A DNA stretch of 64,000 nt from contig OY757907.1 of NCBI GenBank assembly GCA_963585895.1, positions 112,251,879 through 112,315,878 on the forward strand, given 5' to 3'. The stretch is from Sepioteuthis lessoniana. Taxonomy: Eukaryota > Mollusca > Cephalopoda > Myopsida > Loliginidae. Below, one piece after another: positions 32,004 to 43,309 of the stretch; the stretch's first letter is position 1; each line of letters opens with the position of its first letter. Made by a program: the position numbers and the translations under genes. The notes below the pieces were generated by a model. The model was not told where the DNA came from, searched no databases, and saw nothing but the letters and a program-made list of their open reading frames with translations.

Positions 32004-32900
32004 AGGTATCATCATCATCATCATGACATGCGGCTAGCACGGATATCCCTGACCCTCTCTCTCCACGTCTCCCTATCATTCATCGCCTTCGGCAGGTCTT
32101 CAGGGTTACATCCCGTATCATCACATAGCTGCTGTATGAATGTTCGAGCTGGTCGTCCTGCTTGTGATTGGCCATATGCGGGGGTCCACAGGAGCACATC
32201 ACTTACGATCTTATCTTTGCTTCTCCAGCAGTGTCCAGCATGTCTGGTTCGTCTAGCTTGTATAGTTTTCGTGATAGGTGGTAGGTGGCCGTACAGTTGG
32301 CGCCGTGTGGGGTGTTGCTGCAAGGACCTGTTCAATATTGCTCGCAATATTCTTGTATAATTGCCGTCGAGCTTCTTCTCCAACCGTTTAGTCAGCGTCC
32401 AAGTAGTGCATCCATACAGCAGTATCGACACGACCGCAGCCTGGAAGAAACTGCGTTTCATTTTATCGGTCAGGTTTGATTTCCATATGATCGAAAGCCT
32501 ATCGATAGCTGTCCATGCCTTCGTTAGCCGTGTGTCGATGTCTTTTTCGGTTGATGATACGCTGCTTCCTAGGTAGGTGAATTTGTCAACCAGTTTCAGG
32601 GAGGTTCCGTCTAGTGTGGCGATATCGCCTTTCTGATTAAAGCACATAAATTCAGTTTTGTGTGCATTGACATGGAGTCCAATGCCTACAGCGGCTCATT
32701 CCAAACTATGCAGTAGTTTTCGGCTTGGTTGGGTATATTGGCCAGTAGCGCTATGTCGTCGGCGTAGTCGGCGTCGGTAATTGTTTTAGCGGGGTACCTT
32801 CTGCTTCTTTTCTTTGTCAGCTCAAAGCCGTTTTCCCTAATGTTATCGATCGATGTCCTAAGTACGTAAGATTTAGGTATAAGTATATAAAACAATACTG
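32004..32900 (-). mobile_element. RTE-like LINE, longest copy, with RT YADD box
   Basis: (ATC)n tail at left. An intact 208-codon frame (32021-32647) covers GDIATLDGTSLKLVDKFTYL through NDRETWRERVRDIRASRMS. A second frame upstream (32686-32895) carries TITDADYADDIALLANIPNQ, the RT catalytic YADD box. A frameshift separates the two, near 32690, and the endonuclease and early RT motifs are missing. This copy gives the best reference for the family. Confidence 0.93.
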
Positions 32901-33352
32901 CGTAACCAAATCCGAAAATAGAAAAAGACCTACGTGTGCTGTAAGTTAAAAAAACAAACTTTGCCTCATCTTCTTGCCAGTATTTAGTGGGTCTGAATAC
33001 CAGCTATCTAACATGCTAAACAGCAGCAGTCCAGTAGTCGAAGAAGATAAACCTTATCCACCACAGCTTCTGAACAAAAAATATCACTCCCAAACTTCAC
33101 GCCATTAACCATATTTTATCATCAAAGGAATTCAAGACGGACAATCAAGTGAACAATTAAAAAAGGAAATACGAAAAATATTTATATACACCGTATGCAT
33201 ACAACGCTAGATACTCACACAAAACTGTATTTTATAAATCATTGCTTATTGCCAAAAAAAGACAAGGTCTATTTCATCTCACTTTCCTGGTATTTGTTTT
33301 CGTGTTTGCTTAATTCATTTCAGTATTATCTTTTTATCCCATCACTCAAAAC
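32901..33352. other. Unassigned AT-rich spacer
   Basis: No family recognised. A 65-codon frame at 33195 runs into the adjacent SINE and is not a gene. Confidence 0.5.
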
Positions 33353-33364
33353 ACAACTCAGTGA

Positions 33365-33599
33365 GGGGGTGTCCACGTGGTGTAATGGTTAAAGCGACGA
33401 ACTGCGGAATCGTAGAAAGCGAATTCGTACTCCAGTCGCGCTATTACGTTCAATTTCGGGCAAATACGCTTGGGAAAAGTAAGAACCCCATAATCCTCTC
33501 AGCTATGGGTTAATTTGTTCTACTACTGTTCTTCAAGGAGAACATCTTTGGCATTAGATAACCTACAAAAGTTGATATGCCATTAAACAAAGAAACCAA
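33365..33599 (+). repeat. Complete tSINE-B with 12-bp target duplication
   Basis: The head has GTGGTGTAATGGTTAAAGCG (A box) and a B-box-like GAATTCGTACTCC; the linker has GTTCTACTACTGTTCTTCAA; the hairpin tail is GGCATTAGATAACCTAC..GTTGATATGCC. Flanked by ACAACTCAGTGA at 33353-33364 and 33600-33611, showing retroposition of a complete unit. Confidence 0.93.
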
Positions 33600-33611
33600 A
33601 CAACTCAGTGA

Positions 33612-34530
33612 TAATATTAATTTTCCAGTTTGTTACAAATCTTTTTGCACAATTTGCTAAATTCAGGCTATCCTTGTAACACGACAAGGTGTCAAAAATA
33701 TCCTTGTGTCAAAATTGTAATACCTTTGGAAAAAATATCAATTGTGAATAAAAAAAAATTATATTGAAAATTTAAAAAAATCAGGATTGAAATAATTGTC
33801 TATGAGATTTCCAGTATCAGAAAATTTAAAGTATTGTTGCCCGAAAATATAAATAAAAAAAAAATCACTCAATTATCCGACTACAGAATTATTTTATAAT
33901 ACTAATCTGAAGAAATGTTTTTGAATTTTGATTTAAAAATCATTTTCCAAATTGTTGCTGATTCCAGGAATTAATTTATTCGAGGATTATTTTAACATGG
34001 AAAATTGCAATAAGATATAATGCATTAAAATCGAAAGATTAATACACATAATCCATTTGTAAATAGAATGATTGAAGGATGATTCTGTGGATCAGTGGAT
34101 TAATAAATATTATTAGTTAAGACAAGTGGTTCAGCAATATGTTCCGGTTGTTGGGATTTTTTCACCGGTGTTCAAAGAATCATTTTGATTTTTAACTCGG
34201 TATTTAAACCACAAAATAAAATAAAACCATACTTTCGTGAATAAATCTATGCTTGTTTTATTCTTTAAAAAATATACGTTCAACTGAAGTATTCCTGACA
34301 AGAAATAGAGATTTTCTTAGAAAGAAAAACGAACAAAAGGACCTTCTTACAAAGAAGCAAAAATAAAAAAGCTATTTTGTTTCTGATTCTACCTTTTTAC
34401 TGTTCCCTTTTAACTTTTCATCTATTTGAATATTTACATCGCCTCAATAAGCAGTACCGCCCACTTTGGGAATGGCCCTTTTACATAAATTGCTGAGCAA
34501 AATGACTTTCCCTCACTTTACTTATCGATT
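33612..34530. other. AT-rich DNA, nothing recognised
   Basis: Strongly AT-rich with poly-A patches. Confidence 0.5.
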
Positions 34531-34532
34531 AT

Positions 34533-34548
34533 ATATATACACACACAA

Positions 34549-34588
<40 letters not shown>

Positions 34589-34592
34589 GCGT
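34533..34592. repeat. (TA)-(CA)-(TA) compound microsatellite
   Basis: TA, CA and TA runs, then GTGTTTTTGTGTGTAT. Confidence 0.9.
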
Positions 34593-34602
34593 GTTTTTGT
34601 GT

Positions 34603-34862
34603 GTATGTATCCTACCCGAGTAGGATGCGACACAAGGTCAATTTTAAGTGGAGTTCAATAGATTCAAAAACAGAGTTTTCCTTCTAGACCGGTTGCCGTG
34701 CCAAGGTTTAAAGAGCCCACTTTGACCTACTATTTATCCAGAGCTTGAGAGGATAGGTGAATTCATACCTTCCCCAAGAGTATTAGGAATCTATGAGATG
34801 CAAACAGCCACCTGCAGGTTTAGAACTCGAGTCACCATGTCCATTTCCAACGACAGTAATTA
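34603..34862 (-). repeat. tSINE-A copy, diverged
   Basis: CGAGTAGGATGCGACACAAG at the left, GACCGGTTGCCGTGCCAAGG in the middle, GGTTTAGAACTCGAGTC (B box side) at the right; the A-box end is eroded. Confidence 0.75.
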
Positions 34863-36245
34863 TCATTTATTAAAAATATTTTGATAAATGCTCACGTAAA
34901 AAAAAAATCAAGTAAAATTTTCATTTCGGTTATATTTTAAATATGAGCGTGAGTAAGTCACTAGTTTTTTGCCAACAACATAAACATCCTGCATTTTAGT
35001 AAACCTATCTCAGCGATAGCAAACACTATCTTTAAGAGAATGGCGGAACATGATCTTTTTGGCTCTCATTTCACATTATTTTGTCTTTTTAACTGACACA
35101 GATGACGTGTGTGTAAGTGTGTGTGCGGAAAAAAGAAAGGGTTAAAGTGAATTAATTCTTGTACGCACCTATGTTCCCACCTTTTCACCTCACACCTAGC
35201 AAATAATGCAATCCATAAAGAAAGCCAAAAATATAAATGAAAACAAATAAAGCTAATAGTGTTGGTTTCCATGGCAATTAATAGCCTTTCTTTATTTAGG
35301 TGCTGTTTCTTTTCGCCCTCTTCTCCTTATTTGACTGTTTACGTCTTTTCATATTAATCCGTTAAAGCAGATCATTCATCTTGTCTTGCCACCGCCAGCG
35401 TTTTCATACCGTTTTTCCGCGCTCATGAACAAGACCATCTCTTAATTTATTCATTTCTTCAATCGTCCGTTAAAACGTCATTGCTTCATTCAACTAAATG
35501 GTTCTTTGTCACTATTGTCAAAGCATTATGTAAGGGCCGCCTCTCGCTTTCTAAAGTTTCGATCTTTTTTTTTTTTTTTTTGCGGTCCCTTAAACTCTTT
35601 ACTCAATGTTGTGTTAAAATGTTTGTTTTGATCCTTTTTTTCTTTACTTTGTGGGTAAATGAATAGCTAGAATATCTTTAATATTAAATGACCGCTCCCT
35701 AAAAAGAAAGAAAAAAAAACGGTTGCACACAAAAACACTTGTTAATCATATAAAATATTGAAGAAAACTGATGGGGTAATTTTGTTTTGTAATTATTAGT
35801 CTAGCGTGAAAGACCACACACACATAGATGTGTAAAGACAAAAAAAAAAAAATGACCTTATCTACACTAGCAGAGTCAAAAAAGCATCAGATGATTCTGG
35901 TCATTCATTGTTGTACAATGGAAAGGCAAAGATCGAATAAGAAGTTTTAGATCCAAGCGTACATTAAAAATATTACTCCTAAAATTTTAAAATTACCTTT
36001 TTTTATTTTAAAAATCTAAAAAATGACTAATTTCAAAATTTCAAAATTAACTTTATCAAAAAGTAAAAAAAAAATACCTAAATTCGAAAATTGATAATTC
36101 TGAACATTTAAAAATATATTAAATTCTACCGCATCCTTCATGAAGGTAAAAAAAAGATTACTGTGTCATGGCCGAAGTTGAAAATAACTGTTAAGGAGAA
36201 AAACACTTTGACGCAAGGCAGAAGAGCGAGAAGCAGGTATTTAAT
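34863..36245. other. AT-rich, largely single-copy-looking DNA
   Basis: About 1.4 kb without a recognised repeat family. Several poly-T and poly-A runs (for example near 35565 and 36065). Short frames at 35066-35272 (minus) and 35481-35666 (plus) show no recognised motif. Confidence 0.45.
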
Positions 36246-36249
36246 CAAC

Positions 36250-36440
36250 GTCACACGGTATTTGAATGTGACACAAGGTCAATTAAAAGTGGGGTAACCG
36301 TCAAGAAGCAAACCTCTCGGGGGTGATCGGCGCTAAAAATTGCTTAATTTAGTCGGATTTCAACTTTCGGGATACCTCCAGTGCCAATTAACCAGCACAG
36401 CTCTTATCACTTTTAGACGAAGGGACAGGTACTTCATTTA
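36250..36440 (-). repeat. Duplicated repeat unit, copy 1
   Basis: Begins GTATTTGAATGTGACACAAG, contains GCAAACCTCTCGG and ends near GGGACAGGTACTTC. It matches 36505-36670 in order with many substitutions. The GTGACACAAGG start resembles a SINE tail end. Confidence 0.65.
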
Positions 36441-36504
36441 CTAAACTAATTGATGTTTACGTACATCTGCACACAAAGACCAAAAGGCAATGTTTAGCTA
36501 CCTT

Positions 36505-36670
36505 GAATGCGTTGGAATGTGACACAAGCTTGAATGAACGTGGGAGCCCCGCAGCAAGCAAGCCTCTCGGAGTGTATGGCTAAAAACGCTTAAGCTCGTC
36601 GGCATTCACCTTTTAGAGTGCCACGCAGCGCTAACCTATTTTGAACGAATGGGCAGATACTTCTTTAAAG
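36505..36670 (-). repeat. Duplicated repeat unit, copy 2
   Basis: GGAATGTGACACAAGCTTGA, GCAAGCCTCTCGGAGTG and GGGCAGATACTTC follow the same order as in copy 1. Confidence 0.65.
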
Positions 36671-36724
36671 GAAGACCTCTTGAAACTATACTGATTACAT
36701 TTCATGTTCCTCTCAACATCATTC

Positions 36725-37030
36725 TAACGACATGTCAACTAGGGTAGGGTAATTTTATGCCTAGATTTCTGAAAATATCGTATATTCACAGTTACATTTT
36801 ACTTAGTTTTTAAAAGAATTTTGTACACGGTTATATACTATCAGGTAATCCTATAAAATATAAATAATCTACAAACATATTTTTTATCCCAAAGATGAGA
36901 CTCTGACTGGTTCTACCACCACGGGACACACTGGATCAAGGACTAATCACTCTGAAGGGGTTCTCCCCTCTCTCTAGAGCTCCAGAACTACTGCTTCACC
37001 GCAAGATGTAGCTTAATGTCTTAGAAACCA
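36725..37030 (-). repeat. HTR subfamily-2 copy
   Basis: A variant tail (GACATGTCAACTAGGGTAGG, TTTTATGCCTAG) at left and a decayed core (AGACTCTGACTGGTTCTACC) at right. Confidence 0.6.
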
Positions 37031-37039
37031 AAAGCTAAA

Positions 37040-37169
37040 AAGGTTTGTTTAATGGCACATCAACCTTTAGAGGTTATTCAATGCCGAAGCCATTATCCTA
37101 GAAGAAGAGTAGTGGTACTATTTAACCCATAGCTGAGAGGATAAGGGGGTTAGTACCTTTCCCAAGGGT
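37040..37169 (-). repeat. tSINE-B, left part (split by nested SINE)
   Basis: Hairpin tail (TTTAATGGCACATCAACC..GGTTATTCAATGCC), linker AGAAGAAGAGTAGTGGTACT and ACCCATAGCTGAGAGG. It is cut at the insertion point and resumes at 37453. Confidence 0.9.
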
Positions 37170-37452
37170 GTCCTCGTGGTGTAATGGTTAAAGCGATGAA
37201 CTGCGGAATCGTAGTACGCGAGTTCGTACTCCAATCGCGCTATTACGTTCACTTTCGGGCAAATACCCTTGGGAAAGGTATGAACCCCCTTATTCTCCCT
37301 CCAGCTATGGATAAATAGTAGGACGGACTAGGTTCTTCAGCCTTGGTGAGGCAACTAGTCTAGGAGAAGGAAAACTCTGAATTCAAACCTGTTAAACTCC
37401 GCTTAAAAATTGACCTTGTGTCATATCCTGCCCGAGCGGAGGGGTTGGTAAA
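37170..37452 (+). repeat. Complete tSINE-A nested in tSINE-B
   Basis: A full unit: A box GTGGTGTAATGGTTAAAGCG, B box GAGTTCGTACTCCAATC, CCCTTGGGAAAGGTATGAAC, GGCAACTAGTCTAGGAGAAG, ending CGGAGGGGTTGGTAAA. Flanked by TAGTACCTTTCCCAAGGGT at 37151-37169 and 37453-37471. It inserted in the opposite orientation into an existing tSINE-B, so tSINE-A moved later here. Confidence 0.96.
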
Positions 37453-37570
37453 TAGTACCTTTCCCAAGGGTATTTGCCCGAAAGTGAACGTAATAGCGCG
37501 AGTGGAGTACGAACTCGCTTACTACGATTCCGCAGTCCATCGCTTTAACAATTACACCGCGAGGACACCC
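37453..37570 (-). repeat. tSINE-B, right part (split by nested SINE)
   Basis: Continues the interrupted copy: GCCCGAAAGTGAACGTAATA, GAGTACGAACTCGCTTACTA, CAATTACACCGCGAGGACAC (head in reverse complement). Confidence 0.9.
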
Positions 37571-37664
37571 TTGGTTTAAAAGGAGACTCTATTTATTACA
37601 ACAATAGAGTTATTATATATATATCTCGTAATGTTGCCATTTATTATAGTAATTTACAAAGCAC

Positions 37665-37780
37665 TTTGCTTTGATGTGGTACAAGGCCGAATGAATGGGG
37701 CGCCCAATGAGACTCGAACTCACCTGTGTAGGTTTGCTAGTCTAGCTTGCTAACTGTTACACTACCAGAGGTGCCCTGTT
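37665..37780 (-). repeat. tRNA-derived SINE head, different family
   Basis: In reverse complement: GGTAGTGTAACAGTTAGCAA (A box) and GGTGAGTTCGAGTCTCATTG (B box), then GGCGCCCCATTCATTCGGCC and TTGTACCACATC. The head differs from those of tSINE-A, B and E. Confidence 0.6.
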
Positions 37781-38300
37781 GTCGTTTATTATAATCAAAA
37801 GAGACAAGAATAAGTTTCACAATACTTTAAAACACATCAAGTAGATATCAAGGAAGTATTTGCAAAATAATTTTGGTATGATGCATATAAACTAATATTC
37901 GTTTAATATATTACAAAAACAGATTTGGTTACCAGGCCGTTCATTATGAATGAGTAAATATCTATACGTTTGTGTGTTTATAACTATGCTAATGACAATG
38001 ATAAAAAAGACAAAATATTAGCACAACCAGTAAAATTCAAACGGCAGGAGTTAATAAATACTAGTAAGATTAAAAATATCTATCTATCTAAGATTACAAA
38101 TACCTATCTATCTATTTATCTATGTAATATATCTGGCTAGATTTCGAGACATCATCATCATTATATATGTTGCTCAACTGTACACACGTCATACTTTAAT
38201 TTTACTTTTCAAACTGAAAAAAAATTCAACTTTAATCTCAATAGTTTTAAAATCATAACTCGTATATTTATGCATTAGAAATTTCATCCTACCTTACCCC
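37781..38300. other. AT-rich DNA with short TATC-type runs
   Basis: CTATCTATCT tracts near 38080-38120; nothing else recognised. Confidence 0.5.
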
Positions 38301-38320
38301 CACTCTCCCTGTACACACAG

Positions 38321-38413
38321 CTATATATATATATATGTACGTGTGTGTGTGTGTGTGTGTGTTTATATATATATATATATGTGTGTGTGTGTTTTTGTGT
38401 GTATATATATATA

Positions 38414-38460
<47 letters not shown>

Positions 38461-38514
38461 GGAGGGAGTGAGAGATAGAATATATTTCACAATATATATA
38501 TATATATATATATA
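38321..38514. repeat. Compound (TA)/(TG) microsatellite block
   Basis: Alternating TA and TG runs; the Tyr-Ile-rich frames on both strands here are translated microsatellite. Confidence 0.95.
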
Positions 38515-38666
38515 CAGAGAATCCCGGATATAAGAGAAACCCGGATGTAAAATAGATTTTCTCTGATCCCTAATTAGAGACTGTTACCAAAACAAAATAG
38601 ACCAAGCCCTGATATTAGAGACTTGTTCTTCGGTCCGGAAAACTCTCTTATATCCGGGTTACACGG
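38515..38666. mobile_element. Short TIR element (pogo/Tigger-like MITE)
   Basis: 152 bp with terminal inverted repeats: left CAGAGAATCCCGGATATAAG, right complement of CTTATATCCGGGTTACACGG; the core CCCGGATATAAGAGA is exact in both. Flanked by TA on both sides (38513-38514 and 38667-38668). No coding capacity. The pogo/Tigger link rests on the CAG-start, TA target and style of the repeats, and is inferred. Confidence 0.75.
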
Positions 38667-39240
38667 TAGAATTCAAAAAGACACATTTTGTTATGCTTTT
38701 TATTATTGTTTTGTTATCCTTCCTTCATAGTTTATCGTGCAAAGAAGGCAGCTATATTGAACATAAAACAAAAATGTTCAATTTGATTTAATCCCGTGGT
38801 TGAACTTTATTCGCTGTATGATTATACTAATGTATTTTGATATAAAAGTAAATATACCATTTGAATTGTTTATAAATTGGCAGAACTGCAGATAAAAGTC
38901 TGCGCGTGTCGAAGACCGAAAACACTAATTTTCTATGCGGGGATATGAATTGTGGAAAATATAGAAATAGGTATTTCTACCAAAGTTTAGTTCAGTGCCA
39001 CTCATGATAGTACCTGATGAACGAGGTATATATATATTGAAACAATATAATTTCAGATACGTGTGTTTGTGGTTGTGGAAATGTTAATATTTCTGCATCA
39101 GGGGAAAATAGTTTTGATGTTTTCCACTGGTGCTAAAAGTTAGCGTCCAAATGAAGATTAAATCCGCGTTGAATGATGATTTTCATGGCAATCATTTCGC
39201 ATTTTGATTAACACAATCGTCTTGATCAACATCCTCACAA
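38667..39240. other. Unassigned AT-rich DNA
   Basis: No family recognised. Confidence 0.5.
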
Positions 39241-39242
39241 TT

Positions 39243-39685
39243 TGGTGGGTTGTTTGGGTTTCATGGCATATCAACCTTTGTAGGTTATTTAACGCCAAAT
39301 CCATTTTTATGCAAATAGTCAGTTCTATATCAAACAATTTAGTTTAGCATGAATACACAGTTTAATTGTCAAAAACATTTCTATTTCAAACTATTCAGTT
39401 TAGTCAAACAGTTCTAATTAAAATAATTCAGTTTAGCATAAGTATGCGGTTAGTTCTATTTAACCCATAGATATGGCCCTATAAGGTGCTACCACTCTAT
39501 GCCAGAATGGACCTGGGAGCAATGGGAATGACGAGGTACTCCGCATTCCCCAAAGCTGTAGCATCACTGAAACCTCACCATCAGGTTGTTTAGGGTCATA
39601 TCCGGGACAATTATTGGGGGGGGGCTTACTCCTCTGCTGAAGTGCAGTCGGTGTATTCTACACTCTCAGCCGACTGGACAATACA
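39243..39685 (-). repeat. Complete HTR
   Basis: Tail at left (GGCATATCAACCTTTGTAGG, TTATTTAACGCC) after GGGTTGTTTGGG; three minisatellite-type units; core with GGCCCTATAAGGTGCTACC; head at right (CTCTCAGCCGACTGGAC). Confidence 0.88.
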
Positions 39686-39689
39686 CAGA

Positions 39690-40070
39690 TTTATTGTCAA
39701 AACAGTTTTATTTCAGATAATTCAGTTTAGCATAAGTACACAGTTTTAATGTCAAAACAGTTCTATTTCAAACAATTCAGTTTAGCATAAATACGCAGTT
39801 TAAATGCAAAAAACACTAAAGTCAAGAAACCACGGTTTCGTTCCTTTTAACCCTTAGATAGGACCCTTATCAGGTGCTACTACCAGACTGGACCTGGGAG
39901 CGATGGTAATGAAGGGGTACTCTGCATTCTCCAAAGCTCCAGTAATAGTTGAACCTCACTATCAAATTGTTTAGTGTCATATCCAGGACACTCGTTGGGG
40001 GCGCTTTTACCCTTCTGCAGAAGAGCAGTCGGTGTATTCTACAGGCCCAGCCAACTGGGCAACTCACAAT
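39690..40070 (-). repeat. HTR without hairpin tail
   Basis: Starts directly in the 55-bp unit, with two clear copies (GTCAAAACAG at 39696 and 39751), then core and head (ACAGGCCCAGCCAACTGGGC). In tandem with the preceding copy, which suggests unequal exchange or one element with a duplicated body. Confidence 0.8.
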
Positions 40071-40269
40071 ATGTACGTGTGCAGAAATAAAGATTCACAA
40101 AATGAATTCAGTTAATATCCAAGCATGATTGAGGCATGATTGTGTGAAAGCAAAATATTTAATAACTCTTAAATTTTTTTTTAGTCTGATTCGTCCAATT
40201 CTTGAAAAGAAACGCAATAAACCTAAATTTTAATGATTAGCTGTATTATTCAAGCACTTATGTTTTTTT

Positions 40270-40905
40270 ATTAGAATTCTACCCTATATGAGTGAGCAAG
40301 AAAAGAAATAACAAAGAATCTATGATTTGCTTAACGCCGAAACCAAGCCAAAGTGTCTCTGTCTACGGTATACAAAACAAAAAACAAAACAAAAAATAAT
40401 TTTAGAGAAAAAAAGCTTTTTAAGAAAAATTGGGAATGGAGGATTGAACAAAAAAATGACAAGAAGGCTTTTTAACTGCTCTCGCAACGGCGATTATGCA
40501 GAACCCCAGAACATCAATAAAAAAGCCCGTTAAAAAATTGAAAGTCTCCGAGAAAACTGTGAGGACAGCAATCCAACAAGATTCAAGCCCAAACCTTAAC
40601 CCCTTTGATTACGATATATCAGGTTTTTTAGAAAACAAAACAAATGCAACTTCCCATCGAAATATTGGTTCACTTAATATCGAAATATTGGTTCACTATT
40701 GATGACGATTGGAAAAAATGCCCGAAGAATTTTTTTTGAAGACGTTTCGAAGACGTTTTGATACAAGAATTGAAAAAAAATTATGGCCATATAGTGTCAA
40801 TCTTCTTATTTTGTTGTTTATTTCTAAAATTAAAATCAAACAAGTCTTATAATAGAGTCGTTTATTATTATACAAGAATATTCTTAATTTTACTTCCACA
40901 CCCTG
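40270..40905 (+). mobile_element. mariner-like deletion derivative
   Basis: Translation shows an N-terminal DNA-binding style region (YDLLNAETKPKCLCL in one frame, then KLKVSEKTVRTAIQQD) joined directly to the third-Asp region SSPNLNPFDYDISGFLENKT and a degraded C terminus. The middle with the first two catalytic Asp is gone. The right end has TTAATTTTACTTCCACACCC, a TIR-like sequence ending near 40905; the left TIR was not found. A 23-bp duplication (ATCGAAATATTGGTTCACTT) lies in the coding part. Confidence 0.7.
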
Positions 40906-41756
40906 AACACACACAAACGTATATATATCTTAAACTGTTTCGACCTTTTAAGCCTGAAAAAATTCTACCTAACAAGGGGTGGACTCATACGGCAGGGCTA
41001 TAATTCAACACTTTACCACAGTGTGGTCAACCCGAGGACCAATACTCCTCACTATTGATATACACTCTTTATCAGGACTTCAACTGAATGCTACAAACAT
41101 TCTCAATTTAAACTTGTATTTGGTGATCATATTTTATAAGTTAACACAGAGATGAATATGAAATGAAATTTTAATACAAATAAAGTATTATTATAACGCT
41201 GTTTCACACGCCGTTTCCAACAGCTGATGCACTAACTGTAAACCCAAACCTGAATATCACAAAACCCAGGCGCCAGCAGACAATTACGGTGTATTGTTTA
41301 TCAGCGCAATTTCATGATAACAAAATAGATTGTGAATTTATTTGAATTAAATACACCCTACACTGCTGGAGTGATGACAGTTTACAGAGACATAAAAAGT
41401 AATTTATTGAATATATACACGATGTCATTATCATCTTACTTATACGGCACGACATTTTAAATTAAGGTTACGTGAAGGTCATTTAACCGATGATCGAAAC
41501 GTTGATTTTATGATAACGCAATGTAATTTTTGAAGTATTTACCCATATGTATTGATAAATTTAAACTCCAATAAACTTAATTTATACCTCTGCTACAGAT
41601 TATGAAATTCTAACTGTATTTAGACCGACTGACCCACCAGAATCAAATGTATGTTTGTGGATGGACCCATACAACTGGTATAGGTTTAACCCAGAATTTT
41701 GATCTAAAATTCGCGAGTTCGGCTTATATACTAGGTCAACTTATACGTTGCACTTT
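40906..41756. other. Unassigned AT-rich DNA
   Basis: No repeat family or gene was recognised. Confidence 0.5.

Positions 41757-41758
<2 letters not shown>

Positions 41759-41810
<52 letters not shown>
41759..41810. repeat. (TA)n microsatellite
   Basis: About 25 TA units at the 3' side of the adjacent LINE fragment. Confidence 0.95.
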
Positions 41811-41811
<1 letters not shown>

Positions 41812-42505
41812 ATTCTTTGTTTGCAAAGAACATCCTTTCTTCTCCGGCAGTTCCCATTATTTCTTGTACGTCTAGCTTGGATGATTTATGATATAAGAAA
41901 TAAGTGGCCGTACTTCTGCTGTTCTGTGTGATATTGGTTCCATGATTTGTTGAAAACAGTACGTAGTATTTTCATACTTCCCATTTAGATCTTTCTCCAT
42001 GCGTTTTGTTAGATTCTAGGTGGTACTTCCATAAAGTATTTTTAAATAAACGTAACTTAGAAGAAATATCAATTTATTTGATTAGAGAGATCAGATTTCC
42101 ACATGTTTGATAACCTGTCAATAGCTGTCGAATGCTTCAGCAGATGAGATATTGCTACTGAGATATGTGAACTGGTGTAAGCTGGAGTCAGTTTTATTTG
42201 CGTTCACTTAGTTTTGACTTGGCCTGGCGTATTTACAAGAAGCGCTAAATCACCAGCGTAGTCTACGTCTGTTATACTTTCTGTCTTTTTTGTAGCGTGA
42301 AACAATTTTCGTTTATTAGATCTATTGGCGTTCGCAGTTCGTAGTCGGGGTAGATTATAAATACATATAGCATTTCTGTATCTCCTGGTAAGACTCCAGC
42401 GAAATGTTATAGAAGTGTCACCATCAGGTGAGCGGACAATTACTTTCGTGTTTTTGCAGAGCAGCGGTACCAGTTTCTTTGGGAAGACCATATACAAGTG
42501 TTATT
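41811..42505 (-). mobile_element. Diverged RTE-like LINE with altered RT box
   Basis: Minus-strand frames hold HATKKTESITDVDYAGDLAL and LVNTPGQVKTK, matching the RT catalytic block of the 32-kb copy but with YAGD instead of YADD. Farther left, pieces corresponding to LDRLSNMWKSDL, KYFMEVPPRI and the C-terminal zone are recognisable at DNA level (ATAACCTGTCAATAGCTGTC, TCTTCTCCGGCAGTTCCC). Older and a different subfamily from the other copies. Confidence 0.75.
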
Positions 42506-43309
42506 TGCTCCGCCTTACCTTTGTGCATGGAATCAAATGATCACTGACATCTGTTACAAATAACCTAACATGTCTACTGTTTGTCTAGATTCTGCATAAA
42601 ATCGACCATTTTCTTCTAGTAAAAACTTTAAAATGTTTCTTTCTTTTTCTAATAAAATTAATCATTCACTTCAAGTATAACTTCCAGTATTTTTACCGGA
42701 GATTTTGAAAATCCTCTTCACTTTAACCAATAAATTCACAAATACAATAGAATTCCTTTCATCGAATATGCCATGGGCCGACATGAACTAAAAGCTTGTC
42801 GCATTCGTTGACGTGTTCATTCGAACGTACTGAGCACTGGAGCAGAAAAACGCTTCATGTCCATTGGAGACCAGGTGAAAATCACGTGACAGTCACGAAA
42901 CATTCGCTTCAGTTGACACTTTACGACAAACAAAAGCAAGAGGAGAAAATCCACAGTTCAAAAACAATCACCACATCATAATAAATACATAAATAAATAA
43001 ATAAGTAAAGTTAAACAAAATATGAAAAAGAAGCAACAACACTGGTTTTCATTTGTTTTCTCTTAACCCAGTTCATGCACTTTTGGGTGCATATCCCAGG
43101 GTGGTCTTTTCTTTACACCAACACTTATTTTAACGTTAATTACAATTCATTGCAGATTTGACGAGCAAAAGGCGATATTTACAAAGAAAAGCTGATACGG
43201 CACTAGACCTGACATGGGAATTGTTGTAGGATGGTTGTGTTGCGTCATTTCTCTAAGTAGAGAGAATCTGTATACCTTGAATATCAACATGTTGACTCCT
43301 TGATTTTAA
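42506..43309. other. Unassigned stretch
   Basis: A slightly GC-richer patch lies at 42770-42960, containing a 61-codon frame without recognised similarity. Confidence 0.4.

Noticed and set aside
31902-32360. A 152-codon plus-strand frame opposite a LINE
   Set aside because: It is the antisense shadow of the RTE-like LINE coding strand; the same applies to similar frames at 25.2, 30.3 and 61.6 kb.
37170-37245. tRNA-like sequences with A and B boxes, as candidate tRNA genes
   Set aside because: They are the heads of SINEs with tails and target duplications; no complete acceptor stem or anticodon arm was seen in any of them.
42796-42981. 61-codon frame in a slightly GC-richer patch
   Set aside because: No motif or family recognised and no supporting exon signals.
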